Of a stretch of 64,000 bases of DNA, positions 12,955-23,797 are shown piece after piece. The notes under the pieces are model-generated. The model was given only the letters and a program-made list of their open reading frames with translations, ran no database searches and was not told the origin of the DNA. Position 1 is the stretch's first letter. The number at the start of each line of letters is the position of its first letter. Made by a program: the position numbers and the translations under genes. The DNA is from Monosporascus cannonballus. Taxonomy: Eukaryota; Ascomycota; Sordariomycetes; Xylariales. The stretch is taken from positions 1 to 64,000 of the forward strand of contig QJNS01000016.1 of NCBI GenBank assembly GCA_004154925.1, given 5' to 3'.

Positions 12955-13342
12955 TGCTACGACCTGACAGGCTTCGGTCTTAAGAAACGATCAGACCAGG
13001 ATCATACGGACCACCTCCAGATTACGTAATAGTAATTACTGCTAAGTCAGTGATTACCAGTGATTAAAGATAATCCCAAACGATTATAATTACCATCGGT
13101 TGTATGATTACAAGTGATTAAAGCCAATATATATATATATATATATGCTTATTATTTCTATAATTTAAGTAATACCAATTTGTAATATTTATTAATATTA
13201 ACCGTTTATAATACGTTTTTGGGTTTTTGGTAATAAGAAATATAACTAAATTACTTCATTATTATAAAGTTTTATGATATTTTTGCTAATATAAACCCAT
13301 ACGATTACAGTCTAATAATTGGTTAAACTTTAAGCCGTTATA
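12955..13342 (+). repeat. 5' LTR of element 2
   Basis: Starts TGCTACGACCTGACAGG and ends near AGCCGTTATA. It is homologous to 19662-20048 and, more distantly, to LTRs at 55358-55729 and 62459-62828. Confidence 0.85.
13127..13146. repeat. (TA)n microsatellite inside the 5' LTR
   Basis: About ten TA units in the LTR. The corresponding place in the 3' LTR lacks this expansion. Confidence 0.6.
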
Positions 13343-14381
13343 TATTGCAAGTTTTTGTTTAGTAGTACCGTTAAATTTTAAGCCATATCGCCGACGTTAT
13401 ATTTACTAGCAAACAGCCCGAACAGCCCATTTACCAGGTTTTTGATTACTCGGACATTAAAATAGAATCCGAGGAGAAAAAAAAACCTTTCTTTTTTCGC
13501 AAAAAAGTTTTTTAACGTTTGAATGTTATAAATAAACGCATTTTTTAACTTAAAAAATAATGATGATTTTACGACGTCCTTTTAAGCCGCTTATAAAAAG
13601 CTTAAAGAAAAAGAATTCCGAAACCGAAAAACTCTTTTAAACAAATTAAGTTATTTAGCTGAATTTTACCAAGGAATTAAAAAAGAGTTTTAAGTTTTTC
13701 AAACCAGAACTTTTCGATAGAACTTTAATTAAGCTATAATTAGTTTTGATTTAATACCGAATATATTTTAGATATTTTTCTATCCGATTTATTACGTTTA
13801 TTATACGATTTAAGTTCGTAATTAAACGACTTATTGAAAATGCGATTATTTGGTTCGAATCCTTTATACGAAAATACGTTATCCTGCTAATTAAAAAACG
13901 AAACCTAAAAACAGTATAAATTTATAGCAATTACGAATAATTCGAACAAATATTAACGAAAGTTTTCAGAATAATAAACGAAAAGATAAAAGCCGAAATA
14001 CAGATTTAGCAGTTATAACAAAAAGGATCAGTATCCAGTTACGGCAATATGCTAATTTAATTAACTACTAAGTTAAATTAGAAATAAGAAATATTAATAG
14101 CTAAGTTTTTTGACGGTCTCAAAAAAATGCAAAAAAAGCTTTTTAAGTTTAATCGGCCTTATTATCTGTTAGATTATATCGTTATAGTAATTAAGATTAA
14201 CAATTGATAATATATATAGCGTATTAAAGGTATTAAAGGAAAAGATAATAACAATCCTCGATATATAACTAATATATAGCTAATATTAACGTTTTTTTAA
14301 CGTAATAACATTTTTTACGACATAAAACCAAGACCTATAAAATTAGGAGCCACTTATAGAAAGGACTAAAGCTAGATTTAA

Positions 14382-14425
14382 TGTTATAATTGCAACAAAA
14401 TAGGATATAAGGTAGCATAATATAA
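14382..14425 (+). pseudogene. Gag CCHC zinc-knuckle relic of element 2
   Basis: One frame reads CYNCNKIGYKVA, stop, Y. This fits C-x2-C-x4-H-x4-C if H became Y (CAT/CAC to TAT/TAC, a C-to-T change) and the last C became Y (TGT to TAT, a G-to-A change); the stop is TAA where CAA is expected. All three lesions are of the RIP type. Confidence 0.65.
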
Positions 14426-15599
14426 AGTATTTAAGAAGCCCCGTTAAGACGATTAGAAACCAGTACTTAAAGAATAATCTAGAAAAAGCTAGAAAACTAA
14501 AAGCAAATTTATTAATATAATTTAGCTTAAATATATACCAGGTTCTCTATAGCGAAAAATCTAACAAGATTACAAAAAGTCAGAAAGCTAACTTAATAAG
14601 CATTACGAATATAATAAGAAGTATTACGAAAATAATTACGTAAATATTAGGATTAGATAAAAAAATCGGTCCCGGAACCTTTGATCGATACGGCAAAATA
14701 TATGCTATATATTGTCGACGACGAAAATATCGCGATTACAAAAAAGAGAAATAATATATTTACAAACGGATTACTCGTATATATTACGAAAGATTCGATT
14801 TTCTAAATTATATTTATAATAATTAAAACGATAAATAATAGTATTAATACTTTTGATCTATAATATTAGGAGATATTTAATAATTAGCCAAAATAAAACG
14901 CTGGCCTAATAGAAAGTAATACTTATAAAAAAACCTTTTTTATTATTTTTAATAATATAATTATTAGACGAAAAAAGAATTAATTTAGTAAATAATAGAA
15001 ATATACTGCTAAAAACCTATTACGGATTTCCATTTTCAATTAGTATTTATTATAAATCTTTACGAAAAAAAAAGCTATTAAAGACAAAATATATTAATTT
15101 ATAAAACAGCTTTAAAACGATAATTAAAACGACGTATAATAGGATATAACCGTAAATATAAGAAAACAATTTATTCGATAAGAAGAAATATTATAGTAAA
15201 ATTAAGAACAATTAATACAACCTAAAGAGATAGTACGTCGGCAATAACGATAAATATAGCAGCTTAACGCGTTAAACGTAAAAATATAAATAAAGCTCGA
15301 TAAATTCGAATAGGAATTAAAAGAAATTCTTAAAAAGGCTTTAAACGCGACGATAAAAGCTATTAATAATCTTATTATTTTAGATGTACGAATCGGAACG
15401 TATTAGTATATCGTAATAATGGATTACGAAGTTCTGGGCGGGAATTATATTGTACTAGATATAGTTAATAAGTTTAAATTATTATAGAGATATAAGTTAA
15501 AACCTTTTATAGCGATAAATATCGAAAATTAGGAATTCGTTTACGATAACGAGAAAATTATACGTAAAATTAATTATTTCGAGATTTTTATTTAAGGAC

Positions 15600-15672
15600 G
15601 ATATTAAATAATTAATTTCGATATCGTTTTATTTGGAAATTACGATATAGTTTTAGAATTATTATAGATACG
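15600..15672 (+). pseudogene. Aspartic protease tail relic of element 2
   Basis: Reads INFDIVLFGNYDIVLELL followed by a stop. It corresponds to the conserved DIILGMPWL end of the gypsy retropepsin-like region upstream of RT; the stop stands where Trp is usual (TGG to TAG). Confidence 0.55.
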
Positions 15673-16224
15673 CTAATATAGAGTTTTGATTAATGGCGAA
15701 ACTAGTTAAATAAGGTTTATTTTATATCTCATTAATAGATAAAAATAAAGAAAATTATAATTTTAATATTCGATTAATAATAACAACGAATGCAGGTATA
15801 AGGATACGACAAAAACCTTATTATCTAAAGAAATAAAATATAAGAAACAAAACTTGGACATTAAAGAAAAATACGACGTATTTTTATTATTATTAAAGCG
15901 AAATTAAAATAATTAAATAACGATTTAAAAAAATTATAACAGTTTAAAAAATTAGAAAGTCTAATTAATATGCTATTATAATATTATAAATATAAGCAGT
16001 TTTTTAAAAAGGAGTTTAATACGAAATTATTAAAATATAACGAATAAAATTATAAGATAATCTTGAAAAAAGAATCCTTAATAAAGTTTTACCTTATTTA
16101 TAACTTTAGCAAAACTAAGTTACGTATTTTTAAAGAATACCTAGAAAATCGATTATAAAAAAGATGGATTTGATTTTCGAAGTTACTAGCAAAATACTTT
16201 ATATTCTTCGTACTAAAAAGAATA

Positions 16225-16560
16225 AAAAATTACGATTTATGATTCATTATCGATAATTAAACGATATTATTATTAAAGATCGAATATTATTATCTTTAAT
16301 TACGGAAATAAGAACCGATTTTATAGAGTTAAATAGTTTACGGAATTCAATCTTAAAGATGGATATAATTTTATTAAAATTAAAAAAGAATACGAATAAA
16401 AAATAATTTTTAGAACGAACTACGAATTATTAAAATATTTGGTTATACCAATAAGACTTACGAACGTACCAGTAACCTTTTAATAAATGATAAATTACGT
16501 ATTATCAAAATATCTTGATATTTTTGTTATTTGCTATTTCGACGATATTTTTATTTTTTT
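16225..16560 (+). pseudogene. Reverse transcriptase relic of element 2
   Basis: Near 16225-16300 the sequence encodes KLRFMIHYR, stop, LNDIIIKDR, equivalent to KLRPVVDYRxLNxITIKDR. Near 16517-16555 it encodes DIFVICYFDDIFIF, the catalytic YLDDILIFS box with both aspartates still present. Frames are broken by TAA and TAG stops. Confidence 0.8.
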
Positions 16561-16779
16561 TAGAAATGGAAAAGGTATACGTAAGATACGTTTATAAAGT
16601 TCTTTAAGCTTTATAGAACGTAAGGTTATTTGTTAATATAGAAAAAAAATTAATTTTATTAACAGAAAATAAAATATCTGGAATATATTATTACCCTAGA
16701 ATATATCAGAATAAACCTTAAGAAAATCGCTACAGTTATAAAATAACAGACGCTAATAACGGTTAAGGAGGTATAGGTA

Positions 16780-16985
16780 TGTAAGATAATGGATAGCTGT
16801 GAGCTGGATGAGGTGATCTCCGACTAGTCGTAGAGCAGATTCTAAGAAGTAAGTGTATTAGGTTACTTCTATCTGGCGTTTCCCACTAGCTGCCAGATGG
16901 TGGATTTATACTAGTAAGTGGGTCGGTGGCTGATCGGTGGCTGGTCAGCTACTAGCCTTATCCTTATAAGAGCTGTATTCTCACA
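16780..16985 (-). mobile_element. 206-bp solo-LTR-like insertion with 5-bp target duplication
   Basis: Less decayed than its host, it interrupts pol of element 2. The uninterrupted order can be read from element 3 near 59270-59300. It is flanked on both sides by AGGTA (16775-16779 and 16986-16990). Its ends are TGTAAGATAA and TTCTCACA, giving TG...CA termini with short inverted ends. Two decayed relatives lie at 9113-9319 and 25131-25337. It could be a solo LTR or a MITE; a 5-bp duplication and TG/CA ends favour a solo LTR. Confidence 0.8.
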
Positions 16986-18829
16986 AGGTATTTCTTGGAT
17001 TCGCTAATTACTATAGAAAGTTTATTCGAAACTTTAATAAAATAATTATATCTTTAATAAATTTTACGAAAAAATATTTAAATAGACGCCAGATATAGAA
17101 AAAGCATTTTAAAATATTAAAAATACAATTATTAACGAGCTAATATTAAATATATACGATTTAAACCGCTTTATTAAACTAAAAACCGATATTTCTGATT
17201 ACGCGTTAAACGTAATTATCGGATAATAAAACGATTAAGGCAAATTGTATTTTATTGTATTTTTTTCGTATAAGTTAAAAGGAGCTGAACTTAATAACGA
17301 TATTCCAAATAAAGAATTTATAATTATTATTATAATATTTCAAAAGTTTAGATTGTTTTAAAAGAAAATTTGCATCAGATTAAGATTTATACAGATTATT
17401 AAAATCTTACTCGATTTATTACGACTAGAGGATTTATCGGACGATAATTTCGTTATGCGAAAAAATTCGTAAATTTCGATTTTATTATTATTTACAAGAA
17501 AAGTTTAAAAAACAGAAAAGCAAATACTTTAAGCAGGTAGCTAGATTTCGAAAAGAAATTGGTTAAAATTAGCTATATAATTTTCGATATTATTATAAAA
17601 AGACATTTACGCTTACGATAAATTACGATAATTCGAGTAATACCTTTTGATATATACTATAAAATCCAGCAATATAATAACGATTTTCTAGAAAACCAAA
17701 AAACGGATAAGATATAAGTTCTAAAGAAATACTAGAAAAATTTAATACGAAAAATATACGAATATCAGTTATACGAATATCTAGAAATCTATAAAATCCT
17801 GAAACGGCTTTAACGCATATAGTTCTTTTTTAAAATAAAATTAACGATATAAAAAATCATATAACAATACGATATTTGCGCTAAAATAAAAGTTCGACAA
17901 TATAAGTCATACGAAAAGTTACAGCTATTATTAATTACAAAGGGATTATAGTATTTAGTTATATTTGATTTTAGTACCAAGCTTTTTATATTAAAAAATC
18001 CAATTACGAAAATATATTATAATAGCATTTTCGTAATCGTTAACCGATTTACGAAATTGTCTTATTTTTTATTATATTACAAAAATATAAACGCCGAACA
18101 AATAGCATATATTTTTTAAAATATATCTATAGCATATACGGATTACTAATAGAAAGTATTTCAAATAAAGGATTGATATTCGCATTTAAGTTGTGGTAAA
18201 GCTTTATGGCATAAATTGGCCTAAATCATAAGTTATCTAACGTATTTAAACTTTAAACAGATAGATCAATAAAACGAACGAACTAAATTTTGGAAATTTA
18301 TTTATGATATTGTAATAATTACGAATAAAATAATTAAGTTAAGAAATTATTAATCGCATAATTAATTTCTAATACCAGTTATTACGAAAACATTAAAATA
18401 ATTCCAGCAAATGTAAATTTTAGTTTTAGTCTAGAAGTTTAAAAAAACGCGGTAACGGTTTAATTAATGTTAAAATAATTTTTATATTAAAATAAATACG
18501 ATAAGTATATTAAAAAAAATTAAAATTAAAATTTGTACGAAATTAAATAAGCAAGTATTATAATTAAAAAGGTTAAAAAAGATTAAATTTTTTTTAAAAA
18601 AAGAAAATAATTTTTTCGTTAAAAAAATACTTAAACAAAACGACCTAATAAAAAACGCGGTTTTAAATATATCGGTTTATATAAAATTATTAAGAAAATC
18701 TTTGAAAATAATTATTAATTAGAATCTTTATTAAAAGTTAAATTTTACTTAATTTTTTACGTTTTTTTATTCGAATTAATAACAGATACAATTAAAGTGC
18801 ATACGGTATAAAACGACGTAAAGGTAAAA

Positions 18830-18995
18830 AACGAATAAATATACGAAATGAAAAAAATTCTTAATATGCAAAAATAAAACGAATTTACTTAATATCTAAT
18901 TAAATAAAAAAAGCATGCGAATTTCGAAAATATTTGAGAACCTGTTAAAAGCCTTATTAATGCTTAACGCCTATTAAAAGAATTTTATTAATAAT
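18830..18995 (+). pseudogene. Chromodomain relic at the end of element 2 pol
   Basis: The frame reads HANFENI, stop, EPVKSLINA, stop, RLLKEFY, clearly the WEPxKNLxNAxxLLxEFH end of a chromodomain with the tryptophan and another codon turned to stops. This places the element in the chromovirus lineage. Confidence 0.72.
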
Positions 18996-18999
18996 AACG

Positions 19000-19595
19000 A
19001 GCGCATTTTAGTTAATAATTAACCAATTAGTAGCCGAGATGTCGGGCCAGTTAGCCGTAGTCTGCGTTAATATAGTAACCGTAACAGCAGTTTCCAGCTG
19101 TTTTTATTTTTAACGCTTTTGTTTTTCCAATTCGTCTAATAATTAAAGCTTACGTTATATTATAGTAATATCTTTTGAACGAATTAACGCCTTTTGCTTA
19201 CGTAAACGAATAAAACGAGAAAGAACTTTATTTATTTTTTTTAATAATGATATTAGGCCTTAAAATAAAATTATTAAAGCTTTAATAATCGTTTTTCGAC
19301 AAGCGTTTTTTTGCGTTTTAAATATTAATATTTGCAGCAAATATTTTGCAAAAAAAAGCGGTATGCCGGTACCATCATAAAACCGACTCCGATTAATACA
19401 TTTTTTATATTTCGAAATATTCTCTATTATTTTATACCTTAGATCTTTCGAAAAATAATAAAAGTAAAGCATAATTTCGTACTCGAATTCGTTAAAGGCT
19501 TTTACGAAATTAATACGACGAATAGTAAAAGGACGAAAAACTCGACGAATTTTGAGAATACGGGATAATATAGTTCAAAGAGCCAAAAAGGAAAA
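19000..19595 (-). pseudogene. Antisense ORF relic between chromodomain and 3' LTR (element 2)
   Basis: On the strand opposite to pol, the sequence near 19540-19330 encodes FNEFEYEIMLYFYYFSK, then ISKYKKC and GIPLFFAK. These align with the antisense frame of element 4 (FNDFNFEIMTYFLYFSK, VSKYKAY, GVPLFFLK). Close to 19000-19050 the tail NWLIIN...LVIINK matches NWDIII...VVIGKS. A 70-codon piece (19472-19260) is still open. Function unknown; see the element 4 entry. Confidence 0.6.
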
Positions 19596-19661
19596 AAGTA
19601 CTTACTAAACGAAGAAAGAGAAAAAAAATTTGAAAGTAAAATTCAAGGAAAAGGGAGATCG

Positions 19662-20048
19662 TATTACGATTTAATAAGCTCCGGCCTTAAGAAACGGTCA
19701 AACCAGGATTATACGGACCACTTCCAGATTACGTGATAATAATTATTGTCAAGCCAATGATTACCAATGATTAAAGATAATCCCAAATAATTATAATTAT
19801 TATCGGTTGCGTAATTATAAGTAATTAAAACTAAAAAAAGGAAAAAATATATATTTATTATTTCTATAATTTAAATAATATTAACTTATAATACTTATTA
19901 ATACTAACCGTTTATAATACGTTTTTACGCCCTTAGTATTAAGAGACGTAATTAAGTTACCTTATTGCTATAAAGTCCTACGATACTTTTGCTAATATAA
20001 ACTCGTACGACTAAGGTTTAATAGTTGGTTAAACCCCAAGCCGTTATA
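19662..20048 (+). repeat. 3' LTR of element 2
   Basis: Homologous over its full length to 12955-13342; both end in AGCCGTTATA. The first bases read TATTACGATT where the cleaner copies have TGTTACGACC. Confidence 0.85.
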
Positions 20049-20195
20049 ATTCGTCGAACTTATCATTTGCGAACAGTAATACAAATACAAATTGCAATAA
20101 TGATACAATTAACAGTTAAATAACGGCAACCGTAAATTACGACCGTATTATAATCGGATTCCGAGGAATTTAAAAAGGACGAAATTAGTACAAAG

Positions 20196-20706
20196 TGTGA
20201 GATAAGCAAAAGTGCGACGCTAAATACAAGATCAAAAAATCAGTAATTCTAAACCCCAATTGGGATTTGGATACTCTAATCCACTTTATAAGGACTAGCT
20301 GTGCATATTATCACAACTATCCTCCCTTTTTCAGTGAAATTATCCCGACTTCAGGGCTGGATAAGGTGTCGAACCCCCAAGGCTTTATTACGCTCTGTGA
20401 GCACATAACGCGGTCGGACCTTTCGCGCCGACCACCCGCCGAACGCCAGCGGTTGAAATTTTTTTCGATCTGCCTTCTGACTCTCTTTAGCCTGCAGCCG
20501 CCTTTATGAAAATCGAACCCTGCCTCCGGTATGTCGCCGAAGTGGCGCCAAACTGGCTGATGTACCTAATTGGAGTTTGAAATAATTATAAAATAAGCGA
20601 AGATACGACGCTAATCACAAGACCAAAAGATCAGCAATTTCAAACCTTAATTGAGATTTGAACACTCTAATCCACCTTATAAGAACTAGCTATGCATATT
20701 ATCACA
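20196..20706 (+). mobile_element. TRIM-like mini-retroelement B (terminal-repeat retrotransposon in miniature)
   Basis: Two direct repeats of exactly 120 bp, 20196-20315 and 20587-20706, enclose 271 bp that encode nothing recognisable. Repeats begin TGTGAGATAA and end TTATCACA, i.e. TG...CA with inverted tips. They differ mainly by C/T and A/G changes, with the right copy more AT-rich. Flanking 5-mers are CAAAG and CTAAG, a possible mutated target duplication. The inner edge (TCCTCC...TTCAGT) and the last inner bases (TTGGAG.TTTGA) resemble those of the TRIM-like element at 60686-61162. Its interior is markedly GC-richer than the surrounding DNA. Confidence 0.75.
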
Positions 20707-22250
20707 CTAAGGTTATTGTTTATAATTAATACATTTTACGTTCTTTAACGAAAGAACTGGCCAAAAATAAATGGTATTATAGCCGAAGGGTTTTCGAAGT
20801 TTTTACAATTAAATTCGAAAGTTACAAATTAAAAACTTAAATATTATAAAGCTAATACAGATAGTTGAACGCCAAACCGAAATAAAAGGAAAATATTTCT
20901 TATATGTAAATAAGGTTTTATATTATCGGGATAAATTCGTAATTTCGTCGCAAAATAATTTACGAAATTAATTAATTAATTAGTACTACAATAATCTAAA
21001 AACAGAATATATATAATATATCTATACGTTAAAATTAATAACTAAAACTTTTAATTAGAACAATATAGCGAACGATATCCGAAAATATATTAAATAATGT
21101 TCAAATTGCTAAAGCATAATAAAGTTACATTATAAACCATATAAACAGTTATAGCTTTTACCGTTACCTAAGTAATATTTTCAAAAAAATCTAGTTAGAT
21201 TTTATCACGAGGCTTCCTAAAAGTTTAAGTTTAAACGGGCTAAAATACGACGCAATTTTAGTAATCGTCGATCGCTTTACAAAATTAAGATTATTTATCC
21301 TTATAGTTAAAACCTTAACCGTAACCAAATTAGCCCGATTACTTTACAATAAGGTTAAATATAAATTCGATATACCAATCGAAATTATTAACGATAAAAA
21401 TAAGTTATTATCGAATTAATTTTAAGCAGAATTTTATAAGAAACGAAAAATAAAACGGTAAATATTAACCGCTTATTATTTGCAAGCCAATAAGCAAACA
21501 GAATATATCTAATAGATTTTAAAATATTATTTCTGTACTTACATTAATAAGTATTAAAATAATTAGATAAAATTATTACAAAATGCGGAATTTATATATA
21601 ATAATACGCAAAACGTATTTACGAGCCGTTTTTCGTTCGAAACCTTATATAGATATTTTTTAAAAATAATAAAATACTTATTATAAAACTTTAAAATATA
21701 AATATAAAGACTTAAAAAATATTTCGAAAGAATCGCAGTTATTTATCGAATAATATACAAATATTAAAAAGGTATAACGGCAGCTTAGACGAAATATTAT
21801 GATTAACGTTATACGTCTATAGAATTTTAATTAAGGCAATAGATAAATTTATCGATTAAGTATTTTAAGTTTAAAAATAAAACGTTTGAATTTATTTATA
21901 TCCGGGTTATAATTAAGGAGTAAATAAATTCTTATACGTATAAAGTAATTCTTTTTATTAAATATTAATAGATATATCATATATTTCCGGTATTCTTATT
22001 AAAATCGTAATATACTTGGGAATTAAATAACGTTTAAACGATATTATAAAACTTGGTAAAGGAATAGGAAAAGTAAGTAGTAAATGATATTATTTGTTAT
22101 CGAAATAATCGAAAATAACGCGAATATTTAATTAAATAAGAAAACTAACCCGCCAAGTATAATACGTAAAAACCGCGAATATGCTTTAAATATATAACTA
22201 AGATATTACAGTATTATTAAAACAAATTAAATATATATATAGGAAATAAG
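20707..22250 (+). mobile_element. Degraded Ty3/gypsy element 1, right part (integrase)
   Basis: Near 21070-21130 a relic of the integrase zinc-binding region reads ANDIRKYIK, stop, CSNC. From 21198 DFITRLPKS and YDAILVIVDRFTKL are readable, the start of the gypsy integrase catalytic core with its first aspartate. SPFFVRNLI near 21640 is a relic of the later conserved part. Together with the RT left of 12955 this makes one interrupted element. The end is not defined. Confidence 0.7.
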
Positions 22251-23797
22251 ATAACTCAAAAGCTGTAAGACAATAATAATACGATCGGAAATTAATCGTT
22301 TAATTATCATAAAATTACAAAAAATACTTTTAAGCAAAATAAATATATTAATATTAAAATATTACTTAATTATATAATTGCTTTAAAGTTTTTGACAAAT
22401 AATTACTTTATCGTATACCGGTCGAAAACCAATAAATAATATACAAAAAATCGAATCTTTATTTCGAAAACAAGATTTTATATTTAATTACTAAGATTTG
22501 CGTTATTTAGCTCTTAGTGGACGTATTAAAGAAATTAATATAAAAATATCGAAAACGATCGGAAAATATATAACGGCAAAAAGCGGGTATATTTATTAAA
22601 TTTATTGGGCGTAAAACCCAGAAGATATTTAAAAACGTTTTATTTTTTACGAAAAATAGAGCCTAAGTAACTAAAATATAGTTTGTTACTGGTCGAAAAT
22701 AAGGCGTCGTTTTTAAAGCGTTTAACGTACCAGGATTTAGTAATAATTTTACTAGATAAAGTCATTTTTTAATTATAATTATTAATAAGTAATAGAGTTT
22801 TGTCGAAGCGTTAAAGAATAAACGAAAAATATTCGTAAGCGAAAAGCGTAATAATAAAACGGTTTTCGAAAATTGCTTTATTTATAAGAGTATTTTAAAA
22901 TTACGTTTAATTAGAAACTAATCGCGAAATAATAAAAACAAAGTCGTAATATTTATAAAAAAGTTTTAATTTTATAAACCCATAAAACGGCGTTAAAATT
23001 ATACTTTTACATCTATAACGAACGATTGGAAATCGATTTTCGATATATTAAAAAGATAATATTTCTTAGTAATAATTGCGTTAAGAGCGAGTTCGGCCTT
23101 GCAAAAAACATTAAGTCGACGACTAACCGTAATTATATCGAAACGTTTGTATTAGATACCCGTAATACGAATTTTTTCGAATTCGTTAATTAACTTCCAA
23201 TTATCAGTATCGAATTAAAAAACTATTTAAACGGTATCTTTAAGGACGATCGAAATTTGAACAGAAATTAAACGGCAATATTAATAATATTAGAAATAAT
23301 TACTTATTACGCAAAAAGATATATAATAATAATAATAATTAATTATAACGTAATTTAAGGCCTTTAGAATTTAAACGCAAACCGTATAATAATTGAAATA
23401 ACGTTATATTACGTAAATATAATACGGCTTAGTACAGTCTGTAATACGATTAATATTTATTTCATCGTTGGTATCGAAGAAATTGCGTTAAAAAATCCCA
23501 ATTATTATTAATATTAAAATATTATTTTTCTTAGAACTCCTTACGAAAAAATATATAGCGAACGAAAAAAGATTTGGCGAACGAAAAAAAAACGAAGATT
23601 ATATATAACACAAACGAAAAGACAAAATAAAAAAAAAGAGAAACCGAACGGAACGTATATATAAAAAAATAGAAATATAAGCACGAAAGAAAAAAAAGTA
23701 AATAAAATAAGGTTAAAAACGAATTATAATAAGAAACTGGGCGAAATATAATTAATTATATAATATAGTACGTATTAATTATTACGGTAATTACTTA
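22251..23797. other. AT-rich RIP-decayed DNA, origin unknown
   Basis: No readable coding relic. Probably the remainder of element 1 or another repeat. An A-rich, oligo(A)-containing stretch occurs at about 23580-23720. Confidence 0.4.

Larger units (their letters stand above)
12955..20048 (+). mobile_element. Chromovirus-type Ty3/gypsy retrotransposon, element 2 (complete but RIP-decayed)
   Basis: Two direct repeats, 12955-13342 and 19662-20048, bound about 6.3 kb of internal sequence. In order it shows a gag zinc-knuckle relic (about 14382), the end of an aspartic protease (about 15620-15670), RT blocks 1 and 5 (about 16225 and 16534), an RNase H/integrase region and a C-terminal chromodomain relic (about 18840-18995). 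That is the gag-PR-RT-RH-INT-chromodomain order of chromoviruses. AAAAGGGAGATCG, a purine-rich primer for plus-strand synthesis, directly precedes the 3' LTR. Every frame is full of stops. Flanking 5-mers ATCTA and ATTCG do not match, so no target duplication survives. It is nested in element 1. Confidence 0.88.
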
